64,000 nt of DNA from Amarolinea aalborgensis (GTDB taxonomy: Bacteria; Chloroflexota; Anaerolineae; SSC4; Amarolineaceae). Position numbers and translations under genes: made by a program. Positions 34,977-42,978 of the stretch are shown here, piece by piece. The stretch lies in the NCBI RefSeq assembly GCF_900491745.1, contig NZ_UETR01000012.1:74678-138677 (forward strand). The letters run 5' to 3'. How positions within the stretch are numbered: position 1 is the stretch's first letter; each line of letters begins with the position of its first letter. The notes beneath the pieces are model-generated. The model did not search any database. It was given only the letters and a program-made list of their open reading frames with translations, and was not told the origin of the DNA.

Positions 34977-35774
34977 CTACTTGGGGTGCTTCTTGAGAAA
35001 GCCGAGCAAGATGCTGTTGAACTCGGCCGGGCGTTCCCAGAAGCTGGTGTGCCCAGCGTCGCGAAGGACATGCAGCTCGGCGCCCTGAATCGCATCCGCG
35101 ATGAGCTGGCCGTAGTCGCGGGGCTTGAGCATGTCCTTCTCTCCCACCACAATACAGGTAGGCGCCTTGATCTCCGGCAGACGCTCGGTCAGGTTGAGAT
35201 CGAGAAAACAAGTCAACAGACGGGCCACAGCTGGGAAATCGAGGCGTTGGTAGCGCTCATGCGCCAGCGCCAGCGCAGCCGCGTTGGCGCGTATCCAGGC
35301 CGAGGAAAAATTGTAGGGCGTGGTGACATTGAAGAACAGATCAGGATCACGCCTGGTTGCCGCGTCGCGCCAGGCGGCAATAATGGTCGCCAACGCGCTG
35401 TCCACGTGGCTCACCACGTTTGCCGCAAACAGGCTGAGGGTGCGCGCCGGATAGCGCAGCGCGAAGGTCAGGCTGATTTCGCCGCCATACGAAATGCCAG
35501 CGACATGGGCGCGCTGAATGCGCAGCCGATCGAGCAGGGCGGCCAGGTCATCGGCGTGCTGCTCAAAGGTGTAAGGCCCCGGCGGGTGGGCCGATTGTCC
35601 CTGCCCGCGGCAGTCGTAGAGCAGGACGCGGAAGTGTGGCTTGAGCACCGGCGTCTGGTTGAACCAACTCGCGGTGCTGGCCAGGATTCCATTGCTGAGG
35701 ACGACAACCGGAGCATTGTCCGCTCCGTGCAGCTCATAGTAGAAATCAATTCCGTTAACGTTCAAGGTCGGCAT
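34977..35774 (-). CDS. Alpha/beta hydrolase (enol-lactonase-like)
   Basis: A 265-residue alpha/beta hydrolase. I start it at the ATG at 35774 (MPTLNVNGIDFYYELHG), giving a 20-nt overlap with the upstream hydrolase gene. The nucleophile elbow is GISYGGEI with Ser, the acid is in VVGEKDML, and the His is in DAGHTSFWERP; the oxyanion region is VVVLSNGIL. The cap domain is compact. It resembles 3-oxoadipate enol-lactonase and related carboxylic-ester hydrolases; no aromatic pathway genes adjoin. The triad is complete, unlike its neighbour. Confidence 0.85.
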   Translation of the reverse strand: MPTLNVNGIDFYYELHGADNAPVVVLSNGILASTASWFNQTPVLKPHFRVLLYDCRGQGQSAHPPGPYTFEQHADDLAALLDRLRIQRAHVAGISYGGEISLTFALRYPARTLSLFAANVVSHVDSALATIIAAWRDAATRRDPDLFFNVTTPYNFSSAWIRANAAALALAHERYQRLDFPAVARLLTCFLDLNLTERLPEIKAPTCIVVGEKDMLKPRDYGQLIADAIQGAELHVLRDAGHTSFWERPAEFNSILLGFLKKHPK

Positions 35775-36582
35775 GCGGCAGTAGTTTATCCTCTTCGATA
35801 AAACGAACGACAGAATCGGCAAAGGCGTCAGGTTGCTCGATCATGGGACAGTGGCCGCAGCCGCGGAAGACTTCCAGATTGGCCGCGCCAGCGATGCCCA
35901 GGAAGGTGAAGCGAGTCGCTTCGCTATCTACCATCATATCCTGTTCGCCCCGAATTAGCAAGGTTGGGAGGTGAATGTGGGGAAGCTGAGCCATGATATT
36001 CCAATGGGCCAGGGCGCGCGCCGGGCCGGTAAACGCGGCCGCGGGCATGGCCTGCGCATCATCTACCAGGCGTTGGAAAAAATCATCCGGCGCATGCGCG
36101 GGCATCAGGCTGGCCAGCGCGCGCGTCAACAAGCCCCGATCCGTGCGCATCTGCGTCAGGTATGGAAAGGCCTCCTCCGGCGTCACGACGCCCATGGCGG
36201 GCGCCGTGTCCACCAGGATCAGCGAATGCGGCTGCAGCAGCCCGCTGACGATGCCCTCCAGGGCAACGGCGCCGCCGAAGGCATGGGCCACCAGGTGATA
36301 GTCGGTCAGCCCCAGGGCGGCGACGAACTGCGCCAGGTCGGCTGCCAGGCGCGGGATAGCGTAAAACGCTTCGTCATCATCCCTACCTGGCCGGCGCGAG
36401 CGCGCGCTGCCGCGCTGGTCAACCGCAATCAGGCGCCACGCGGCCGGCAAATGCCGCCGCACCGGCTGCCACCAGCGGCTGCTCGCCAGGCTGCCATGCA
36501 CGAACAGCAAGGTCTCGCTGGCATCCGCCGGCCCCTGGTCATCGTAGTGCAGCTCAATGTCGTGCAGAGTGATCATCGTCAT
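35755..36582 (-). CDS. Alpha/beta-hydrolase-fold protein lacking the nucleophilic Ser
   Basis: A 275-residue member of the alpha/beta hydrolase fold. The oxyanion loop LLFVHGSLASSRWW and the D-Q-R-G-S-A strand are normal, and Asp (RGEQDMM) and His (GCGHCPM) are in place. But the nucleophile elbow reads LVAHAFGGAVAL: the usual G-H-S-M-G-G has Ala101 in place of Ser. It may be non-hydrolytic, for example binding or lyase-like, or work with its partner downstream. Its ATG overlaps the brnA stop (TGATG), so translation may be coupled. Confidence 0.8.
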   Translation of the reverse strand: MTMITLHDIELHYDDQGPADASETLLFVHGSLASSRWWQPVRRHLPAAWRLIAVDQRGSARSRRPGRDDDEAFYAIPRLAADLAQFVAALGLTDYHLVAHAFGGAVALEGIVSGLLQPHSLILVDTAPAMGVVTPEEAFPYLTQMRTDRGLLTRALASLMPAHAPDDFFQRLVDDAQAMPAAAFTGPARALAHWNIMAQLPHIHLPTLLIRGEQDMMVDSEATRFTFLGIAGAANLEVFRGCGHCPMIEQPDAFADSVVRFIEEDKLLPHADLER

Positions 36583-37013
36583 CAGGCAAGCGCCTCGTCC
36601 TTATCCGTCGTTTTGGTCTCCGCTACTTCATACGCCCAGGCAGGATGGTGATAGTAATGGTCAACCGGAAGCTCAACGGTGGTATTGTCTTTCGCTGGCA
36701 GATGATCTACAGGATCCGGTGCATCTACTCCGCCTTTGATCTCCGTCAAAATGGCGGACACTTCGTCGGTTGATTGAATGTGTCGCGCTAAGACCGCCGC
36801 CGTTGTGTCCAATACTCGCTCAGCAAAAAAGCGGCTCAGGTCTTGGCGTAGCCCACAGCCAATATAGAACTTGAGCAAGGCTTGTACAGACATATCCCGC
36901 CGCCTGGCAACGTACTTGAGCGATTGCAGAGTGTCTTGCGGAATCTCAATGGCGACAGGCTCCGTCGGCCGTTTTCGTAGAAGTAGTTGATTTTTCGTAT
37001 CACGCTTCTTCAT
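36582..37013 (-). CDS. brnA: BrnA-like antitoxin
   Basis: A 143-residue protein from the ATG at 37013 (MKKRDTKNQLLLRKRP) with AGGAAA 4-5 nt upstream. The core VAIEIPQDTLQSLKYVARRRDMSVQALLKFYIGCGL is a strand followed by two helices, as in ribbon-helix-helix antitoxins of the BrnA type. The C-terminal third is acidic and low in structure, with unusual YYHHPAW near the end. It overlaps the brnT reading frame by 14 nt, the usual brnTA coupling. It should bind BrnT and repress the operon. Confidence 0.7.
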   Translation of the reverse strand: MKKRDTKNQLLLRKRPTEPVAIEIPQDTLQSLKYVARRRDMSVQALLKFYIGCGLRQDLSRFFAERVLDTTAAVLARHIQSTDEVSAILTEIKGGVDAPDPVDHLPAKDNTTVELPVDHYYHHPAWAYEVAETKTTDKDEALA

Positions 37014-37292
37014 ACAGTTTCCTTTCAGCTCGTGTAGCCAATCGCGCAGAAATAAGGCGAATCCGTTTTCCACGTATCAAGTGAACTACCAACAGCATCC
37101 GTTGGGACAAGGAGTAGCCAATGATGAAATTGCGTTGTTCTTCCTGGGTCGAGGCGTCCCCTTCCTGGTAAAACGGATCTAAAAAACCTCGCATCCTTCC
37201 TCAAAACCAATCCCGTGTTTAGCCTTATTGCTACGAGCTTTGTCGCCATCCCACTCAAACTCAATTCCTTGAAGTCTGTACACAACGTTCAC
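37000..37292 (-). pseudogene. brnT: BrnT-type toxin, frameshifted at a T6 run
   Basis: From a GTG at 37292 (SD TGGAG 8 nt upstream) the frame reads MNVVYRLQGIEFEWDGDKA...HGIGFEEGCEVF and hits a stop. Adding one T to the six-T run (six A at 37181-37186 on the plus strand) restores LDPFYQEGDASTQEE...IRLISARLATRAERKLYEEA, a full ~96-residue BrnT RNase toxin. The break could be a real inactivating slip, a homopolymer sequencing error or a slippery site. The gene begins 5 nt after the HAD phosphatase stop, and brnA follows. Confidence 0.75.
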
Positions 37293-37297
37293 GGGGG

Positions 37298-38035
37298 TTA
37301 CTCCAGAGGAATCACGGGATCAGGTTTCTGGCTATCGCCGAACAGTACAGACAGTAATAGCTCGGTTTCCTGCAGATCGTCGAACACCCAATCGGCGCCG
37401 GCGGCGCGCAGTACGCCCACACTGAATGGCCCCGTAGCGACGGCGATCGTAGCCGCGCCCACCGCCTGGCCGCAAGCGATGTCGGCGGGCGTGTCGCCAA
37501 TCACCACCACCTCTCGCCCCACAAAGGTGTGACCGGTGAGCGCGGCCGCGCGTTCCACGGCCAGTCGGGGAAGCTGATTGCGGTCGCCGCTGTCCGAGCC
37601 GTAGCCGCCCACACGGAACTGCGCCGGGTTGATGCCCGCACCGCGCAGCTTGACCGGCGCGGTGCTCTCCAGGTTGCCCGTGACCAGTCCCAACAGGGCC
37701 TGGTTGCGCGCCACGGCCGGTTGCAGCGCGGCCAGCAGTTCCCGCGCGCCTGGGCAGGGACCAATGCCGACCTCAGCAATCGTCAGTTCCAGGCAGGTCG
37801 GCGCCACACGGCAAAATTCAGGCCATCCAGCCACGATGTCTGCCTCGCTGAGGCCGGTGGGGGTCAGCGCCTCACGCACCGCGCGCCAATCGGTGCTCCC
37901 GGCCAGGGGAATGACCTCGATGGCGCCGCGTGCCCCATAGACGGCTTGCAGCGCGCGCGCCAGCGCCAGCCGCCCCGCGCCATGTGAATTTACCAGCGTG
38001 CTATCCACATCGAACAAAAGAAGGTTAGGCCGCAT
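37298..38035 (-). CDS. HAD-superfamily phosphatase (phosphoglycolate phosphatase-like)
   Basis: A 245-residue HAD hydrolase. Motif I is LLLFDVDSTLVNS with Asp9 and Asp11; motif II is LGLVTGN; Lys of motif III is in APVKLRGAG; motif IV is VVVIGDTPADIACG. The helical cap between motifs I and II fits subclass C1, typical of phosphoglycolate phosphatases and beta-phosphoglucomutases. It leads a minus-strand run into brnTA and the two hydrolases. AGGA lies 4 nt before the start. Confidence 0.88.
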   Translation of the reverse strand: MRPNLLLFDVDSTLVNSHGAGRLALARALQAVYGARGAIEVIPLAGSTDWRAVREALTPTGLSEADIVAGWPEFCRVAPTCLELTIAEVGIGPCPGARELLAALQPAVARNQALLGLVTGNLESTAPVKLRGAGINPAQFRVGGYGSDSGDRNQLPRLAVERAAALTGHTFVGREVVVIGDTPADIACGQAVGAATIAVATGPFSVGVLRAAGADWVFDDLQETELLLSVLFGDSQKPDPVIPLE

Positions 38036-38146
38036 ATTGTCCTGCGCCGCGCGTCGGAATCTTGCCGTGAATTTCCTGAATTTTCTGGAGCTGCCTTCTT
38101 GTCATTCGCGCCCTTCTAGCAAGTTGATGTTTGCTGAATCTCTGCG

Positions 38147-39697
38147 TCAGGCCGGCTCTGGTCGCGCCTTGAGTTCATGCTTCAAGATTTTGCCCGCGGC
38201 GGACAGCGGCATGGCATCCAGGATCACCACACGCTGCGGCGCTTTGAAGCGTGCCAGGTTGGCCTGCAGAAACGCAAGCAATTCCTCCGGCGTCACGGCT
38301 GCGCCTGGCTTCAGAGTCACAAACGCCCGCCCCACTTCGCCCCAACGCGCATCCGGCACACCGATCACCGCGCTCATGGCAACCGCAGGATGGCGGTAAA
38401 GCAGCGCTTCAATCTCGGCCGGGTAAACGTTCTCACCGCCAGAGATGAACATGTCTTTCTTACGACCGACAATGAAAAAATACCATTCCGCATCGTAGCG
38501 CGCCAGGTCGCCGGTGTGAAACCAGCCTTCGTCATCCACGAGAGACGTATTGGCCGCAGCATCGAAATAGCCGGCCGCCGCGGACGGGCCTTTCAAGACC
38601 AGCTCACCCACTTGATCTGGGCCAAGCGGTTGGTTTTCGCTGTCTACAATGCGGGCGTCCACGTAAAAATTAGGACGGCCGATACTGCCAGCTTTGCGGA
38701 TGGCATCTTCCGCAGCCAGGGCAAAGACGCCAGGGCCGAATTCGGTCATGCCAAACCCCTGCTTGAACCGAACGCGCTTCTCGGTGGTGTACTTTTCGAC
38801 CAAGGGGACCGGCAGCGGCGCGCCGCCGCTGGTGCAGAAGCGCAGCGATCTCAGATCGGCCGTGGGCCAGGTGGGCGCCTGCGTCAACAGTTCGTACATG
38901 GTCGGCACGCCCAGAAAGACTGTCACCCGCTCCTGCTCAATCAGGCTGAGCACTTGCACCGGGTCGAACTGCCGGGCCAGAATAACCGCGCCGCCCAGGA
39001 CAATCTGCGGTAGAGTATACACGAAAAGGCCGCCAGTATGAAACAAGGGAAAGACGTTGAGAAAGATGTCGTGGTGCTGCAGATCATGAATGACCGTGTT
39101 GAGTGTGTTCCAGGCAATTTGGCCGTGCGTAATGCGAGCGCCTCGTGCATGGCCGGTGGTGCCGCCCGTGAAGATCAGCGCCGCGGTGTCTTCCGCGTCC
39201 AGTTCCGGGCACGTGACAGGGGTCGTGGCGGCATGCGCCATAATGTCGGCATAGGCATGGCTGTCGCTCACGCCGCGGCCTTCGAGATGAACAAAGACGC
39301 GGGGCTTGTCCAGAGTGAGACTCTGCAGGGCGTCGCGCAGGATCGCTACGGTATCCTGGAACTCATCCGAATAGAACAAGATGCGCGGGCTGGTTTCCTG
39401 GACCACCACCAGCAGTTCACGCCAGTGGAGACGCCAGTTGAAGGGGGTATGGATTGCGCCTAGTTTGCCGCAGGCAAAGAAAAGATCAAGATGCTCCACG
39501 CCATCGCGGGCCAGGACGCCCACCCGATCCCCCTTGCCAACGCCAACCATCGTGCGCAGCCAGTTTGCCAGGCGATTGGCGCGTAGGTTCATGTCTGCAT
39601 ACGTCAACCGTAACGCTGGCGTCTTGCCAGCATCCACAACGGCCATCTGCGCGGGCGAGTAGATGGCCCGCCGGCCGAGGTAATCACCGATGACCAT
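38147..39697 (-). CDS. AMP-forming acyl-CoA synthetase
   Basis: A 516-residue ANL-family enzyme. The ATP loop is LIFTGGTTGHARGA (the usual T-S-G-T-T-G-x-P-K is altered to end G-H-A-R). FGMTEFGP is motif A5, EGWFHTGDLARYD is A7, GRKKDMFISGGENVYPAEIEA is A8, and Lys in AAGKILKHEL is the catalytic lysine. It should activate a carboxylic acid to its CoA ester; chain length is not evident. GGAG is 9 nt before the ATG. It could feed the acyl-CoA enzymes encoded at 51-58.7 kb. Confidence 0.9.
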   Translation of the reverse strand: MVIGDYLGRRAIYSPAQMAVVDAGKTPALRLTYADMNLRANRLANWLRTMVGVGKGDRVGVLARDGVEHLDLFFACGKLGAIHTPFNWRLHWRELLVVVQETSPRILFYSDEFQDTVAILRDALQSLTLDKPRVFVHLEGRGVSDSHAYADIMAHAATTPVTCPELDAEDTAALIFTGGTTGHARGARITHGQIAWNTLNTVIHDLQHHDIFLNVFPLFHTGGLFVYTLPQIVLGGAVILARQFDPVQVLSLIEQERVTVFLGVPTMYELLTQAPTWPTADLRSLRFCTSGGAPLPVPLVEKYTTEKRVRFKQGFGMTEFGPGVFALAAEDAIRKAGSIGRPNFYVDARIVDSENQPLGPDQVGELVLKGPSAAAGYFDAAANTSLVDDEGWFHTGDLARYDAEWYFFIVGRKKDMFISGGENVYPAEIEALLYRHPAVAMSAVIGVPDARWGEVGRAFVTLKPGAAVTPEELLAFLQANLARFKAPQRVVILDAMPLSAAGKILKHELKARPEPA

Positions 39698-39756
39698 GGG
39701 CTATGACTCCCCTTCGGGAAACCCCAAAACAATATCCTGCTTTTGCGCGGCTTTAC

Positions 39757-41517
39757 CTACTCGGTCAGCACGGTGACGTAGAGGTAGCCGTTGTTGGCAA
39801 AGAGCAAGAAAAGGCGCTGTGCACCCGCGGCGATGAGGCGCGGGTCTTCGGTGGGCACGGTGGAGAGGCGCACAGGAGCCTGGCGCAACGCGCCGGCCGC
39901 ATCTAGCCGCGCCAGCCAGACGCCGGAGCCGCCCCAAATGACATCGCACTGACCGCTGCTGCTGCACGCCAGGTCTGGCACGGGCCAGGGCGAGACCTGC
40001 TCAGAAACGGTTGTCACGGCCTGCACTGCGCCGTTGGGCGCCAGGCGCGCCAGGCGCAGCGCCGTCGCTCCTGGATCGGGTGCGGGCGGCGGGTTCGGAT
40101 AATCCTGCCATACGACCCACACCTGACCTGTGGCCGGGTTGAATGCCGCGCGCGGCTTCTCCTGCGCGCCAGGGGCCGCGTAGGTAACGGTGTTCGTCAC
40201 GGACGCCGTCACACCGCTGCCGAGCACTTGGTGGTAAATGTCGAACGCCTCGTCCGCGCCAGTACCACTGCGATCATCGCTCCAAAATAAGTAATGCTGG
40301 CCGGCGTGATAGGCCATGGTCGCGTACTGCTGATAGCGCGGCGCGGGCGCATGCGGCGGCTGGCTATCCGTTGTCACCACGAAGTTCTCGCCTTCCAGGC
40401 GCAGGGTGCCGAAGAGATAGCCGAGCCATTGGCCGAATATCTCCTTGGCCGTTTCGGGCGGCCGCGGCGGGGTCATGCCCATGCGGTAGCGGTGATCGTG
40501 CCAGATAATGAGGTACTGATTGCTTTGTTCATCGTAGCTAATCACCGGCACCCACTGGCAATCTATGGCCGCGGCAATGACCAGCGGCGAGTCAATGAGC
40601 GCCCCATCCGCGCTGATGCGCTGCGCCTTGATGTCGTAACAGGTGTCGAACCAGTTGGATGGGGTCGCCAACGGGCTAACCTCCTGCCAGGCCACCAGGT
40701 ATTCCTGCTGCTGCGGATTGTACACCACAAACGGCCACTGCGCATCCTGCACCGTGCGGTTGATCTCGATGTCCGCCGCGCCCAACGCCGTGCCATCGGC
40801 GCGCACCAGGCGGCCATAGATGTCGCCGTTGTTTTCCAGCCCATAACCCAAAACCCACTGCCGGCCGGGATCGTTGCGCTTATCTTGCCAGACAACCAAG
40901 AAACGATCGTGCTGACCGTCGTAAGCCGCATGTGGTTGGAAACGCGCCCAGGTTGGCGTGCCAGGATTGATGGCCGCCGCGGTTGGCACAGGGCCCGGCG
41001 TCCACGTCGGCGTAATCGTCGGCGTTGGCGTCGCACTCGGCGTTGGCGTCGCACTCGGCGTTGGCGTCGCACTCGGCGTCGGCGTCGCACTCGGCGTCGG
41101 CGTTGCACTTGGCGTCGGCGTCGCACTTGGCGTCGGCGTCGCACTTGGCGTCGGCGTTGCACTCGGCGTCGGCGTTGCACTCGGCGTCGGCGTTGCACTC
41201 AGCGTTGGCGTCGCACTCGGCGTCGGCGTCGCACTTGGCGTTGGCGTCGAGGTGCGCGTGGACGAAGGCGTTGCGGTTGGCGTCCGGGTGCGCGTGGACG
41301 AAGGCGTTGCGGTTGGCGTCGGGGTGCGCGTGGACGATGCCGTTGCGGTTGGCGTAGGCGTGGGGGATGGGGTTCGCGTACGCGTGGGCGTGGGCGTGGG
41401 GCCGACGTCCGCGCCATAAATCAACGGGAGGAACCTGGTGTAAGTCGTCGCGGCGCTTTGGGGCGCCGTAATGACCAACAGCCCCAGGCAAAACACCGTC
41501 AGGAAGATATACCGCAT
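39757..41517 (-). CDS. Secreted surface protein with Pro/Thr tandem-repeat linker
   Basis: A 586-residue exported protein. A signal peptide (MRYIFLTVFCLGLLVITAP) is followed by TYTRFLPLIYGADVG, then a ~130-residue linker of T-P-x-P, T-P-S-A-T-P units, and a globular ~400-residue domain. The latter has repeated blocks such as DRFLVVWQDKRND, QQEYLVAWQE, NQYLIIWHDHR and HYLFWSDDRSG, suggesting a six- or seven-bladed propeller of the kind seen in Chloroflexota surface proteins. The linker is encoded by 18-bp tandem repeats. Its function is unknown; a display or binding role outside the cell is likely. Confidence 0.75.
   Translation of the reverse strand: MRYIFLTVFCLGLLVITAPQSAATTYTRFLPLIYGADVGPTPTPTRTRTPSPTPTPTATASSTRTPTPTATPSSTRTRTPTATPSSTRTSTPTPSATPTPSATPTLSATPTPSATPTPSATPTPSATPTPSATPTPSATPTPSATPTPSATPTPSATPTPSATPTPTITPTWTPGPVPTAAAINPGTPTWARFQPHAAYDGQHDRFLVVWQDKRNDPGRQWVLGYGLENNGDIYGRLVRADGTALGAADIEINRTVQDAQWPFVVYNPQQQEYLVAWQEVSPLATPSNWFDTCYDIKAQRISADGALIDSPLVIAAAIDCQWVPVISYDEQSNQYLIIWHDHRYRMGMTPPRPPETAKEIFGQWLGYLFGTLRLEGENFVVTTDSQPPHAPAPRYQQYATMAYHAGQHYLFWSDDRSGTGADEAFDIYHQVLGSGVTASVTNTVTYAAPGAQEKPRAAFNPATGQVWVVWQDYPNPPPAPDPGATALRLARLAPNGAVQAVTTVSEQVSPWPVPDLACSSSGQCDVIWGGSGVWLARLDAAGALRQAPVRLSTVPTEDPRLIAAGAQRLFLLFANNGYLYVTVLTE
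41023..41238. repeat. 18-bp tandem repeat, about 12 units, coding
   Basis: About twelve near-identical 18-bp units, each GGCGTyGGCGTyGCACTy on the plus strand, encode the T-P-S-A-T-P hexapeptide of the secreted protein's linker. Variation is almost only T/C, so it is synonymous or nearly so. Copy number should be unstable by slippage. Confidence 0.85.
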
Positions 41518-41630
41518 ACTTGAATCAATGCCTACTGACGTAGGGGAGAGGGGGACAGATGGCGTTCTAGAAAAAGCAGCTTGATTTTACCACAGATTCA
41601 CCAGGGCATGGAATGCCGTTCAGCAGTTCC

Positions 41631-42785
41631 TCAAGCCTCTGCGGTTATGACGCCGGCGCCAGCCTCCGCGCCGCTCAGGTAGATTTGCGGCGTCAACCCG
41701 GTGCGGCGCGGATATTCGTCGCGGATGGCATCCACGACGGCTTGCACGTGCTCCGTGAGCGCCAGACTCACTGTGCAGCCGCCAAACCCGGCGCCGGTGA
41801 GGCGAGATCCCAGGCAGCCCGGCGCGGCGCGCGCGATCTCCACCAGGGTGTCGAGCGCAGGGTGGCTGACCGCGTAAAGGTCGCGCAGGCTGACGTGCGA
41901 TTTGTCCATGTCGAGGCCAAATGCCGCCACGTCGCCGCGCTGCAACGCGGCGACGCTGTGCAGCACGCGCGCATTCTCTTCAACCACGTGACGGCAGCGC
42001 TGCGCGACCAGCGGCGGCAAATCCGCCGCCAGGCGCTCGAACTGCGCGGGGTCTACGTCGCGCAGGGCTGTCACGCCGAGGCGCTGCGCGCCTTCTTCAC
42101 ACTGGGCGCGGCGCTCGTTGTACGCGCTATCCACCAAACCGCGACGCACGCCGCTGTCCACAATGATAAACTGCACGCCGGTTGGCAGCGGCACCGCTTC
42201 GTAGGCCAGGCTGCGGCAGTCAATCAACAGGGCATGTCCAGCCTGCCCCAGAGACGAAATGTACTGATCCATGATGCCGCACTTGACGCCTACAAAGTCA
42301 TTTTCGGCAGTCTGACTCAGAAGTGCAGCCTGCACCGGGTCCACTGCCAGGTTGCCCAAGGCGCGGAAAGCAGTCACCGTCGCCAGTTCGGTTGCAGCCG
42401 ACGAAGAGAGACCGGAACCAAGCGGCACATTACCTTCGATGACGGCATCGAAGCCTGTCAGTGTAAACCCTGCGTTTTGCAAAGCCCACGCCACACCGCG
42501 CAGGTAGTTACTCCATGCGGTTATCTCCGTTTGCTGCAGATCGTCCAGGCTGAAGCGATCGGTCTGCTGAAAATTGAGCGAGAAAACGTGAACCTGCCGG
42601 TCGGCGCGCGGCGCCAGGGCCAGGCGCACATCGCGGTCAATCGCCATAGGCAGTACAAAACCTTCGTTATAATCGGTGTGCTCGCCGATCAAGTTGACCC
42701 GGCCAGGCGCGCGCACGAAAAACGAGGGCGCACCGCCAAACTGAGCGCGGAACGCCTGACGCAGCGCCTCAATGCGTGATGACAT
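41631..42785 (-). CDS. galK: Galactokinase
   Basis: A 384-residue GHMP kinase. The galactokinase signature APGRVNLIGEHTDYNEG is at 26-42, the ATP motif PLGSGLSSSAATEL is near 120-135, and GAGFGGCTVSL is the C-terminal motif. It phosphorylates galactose at C1 in the Leloir pathway; no other Leloir gene is in view. GGAGGTG 6 nt before the ATG gives strong initiation. The gene diverges from fabF over a 193-bp promoter region. Confidence 0.95.
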   Translation of the reverse strand: MSSRIEALRQAFRAQFGGAPSFFVRAPGRVNLIGEHTDYNEGFVLPMAIDRDVRLALAPRADRQVHVFSLNFQQTDRFSLDDLQQTEITAWSNYLRGVAWALQNAGFTLTGFDAVIEGNVPLGSGLSSSAATELATVTAFRALGNLAVDPVQAALLSQTAENDFVGVKCGIMDQYISSLGQAGHALLIDCRSLAYEAVPLPTGVQFIIVDSGVRRGLVDSAYNERRAQCEEGAQRLGVTALRDVDPAQFERLAADLPPLVAQRCRHVVEENARVLHSVAALQRGDVAAFGLDMDKSHVSLRDLYAVSHPALDTLVEIARAAPGCLGSRLTGAGFGGCTVSLALTEHVQAVVDAIRDEYPRRTGLTPQIYLSGAEAGAGVITAEA

Positions 42786-42914
42786 GAAAACACCTCCTGC
42801 AAATGCTCTCCGGCTGAAGATCGAGCCAACCGGTCGTGAGTTCGCACAGCTATTTTACGTCGGAGCCTACAGGCTGGCAAGTATGGATGAGTTTTTCTTT
42901 TCTCCACAATCGGG

Positions 42915-42920
42915 TATAAT
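42915..42920 (+). promoter_or_regulatory. -10 element for fabF
   Basis: TATAAT preceded by GGG, 58 bp before the fabF start. The expected -35 position is only a T-run. Confidence 0.45.
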
Positions 42921-42978
42921 GCAGCCTATAGTCAATTTTTCTGCAATCGTTTATGATATGAGAGAGGAGTATCACGGC

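Noticed and set aside
37181..37186. Programmed frameshifting in brnT
   Set aside because: A T6 run can be slippery, but nothing else (no downstream structure or stimulatory element) supports programmed recoding; mutation or sequence error is simpler.
41023..41238. Tandem repeats as a possible CRISPR array
   Set aside because: Units are 18 bp with no spacers and lie in frame within a Pro/Thr linker; there are no cas genes.
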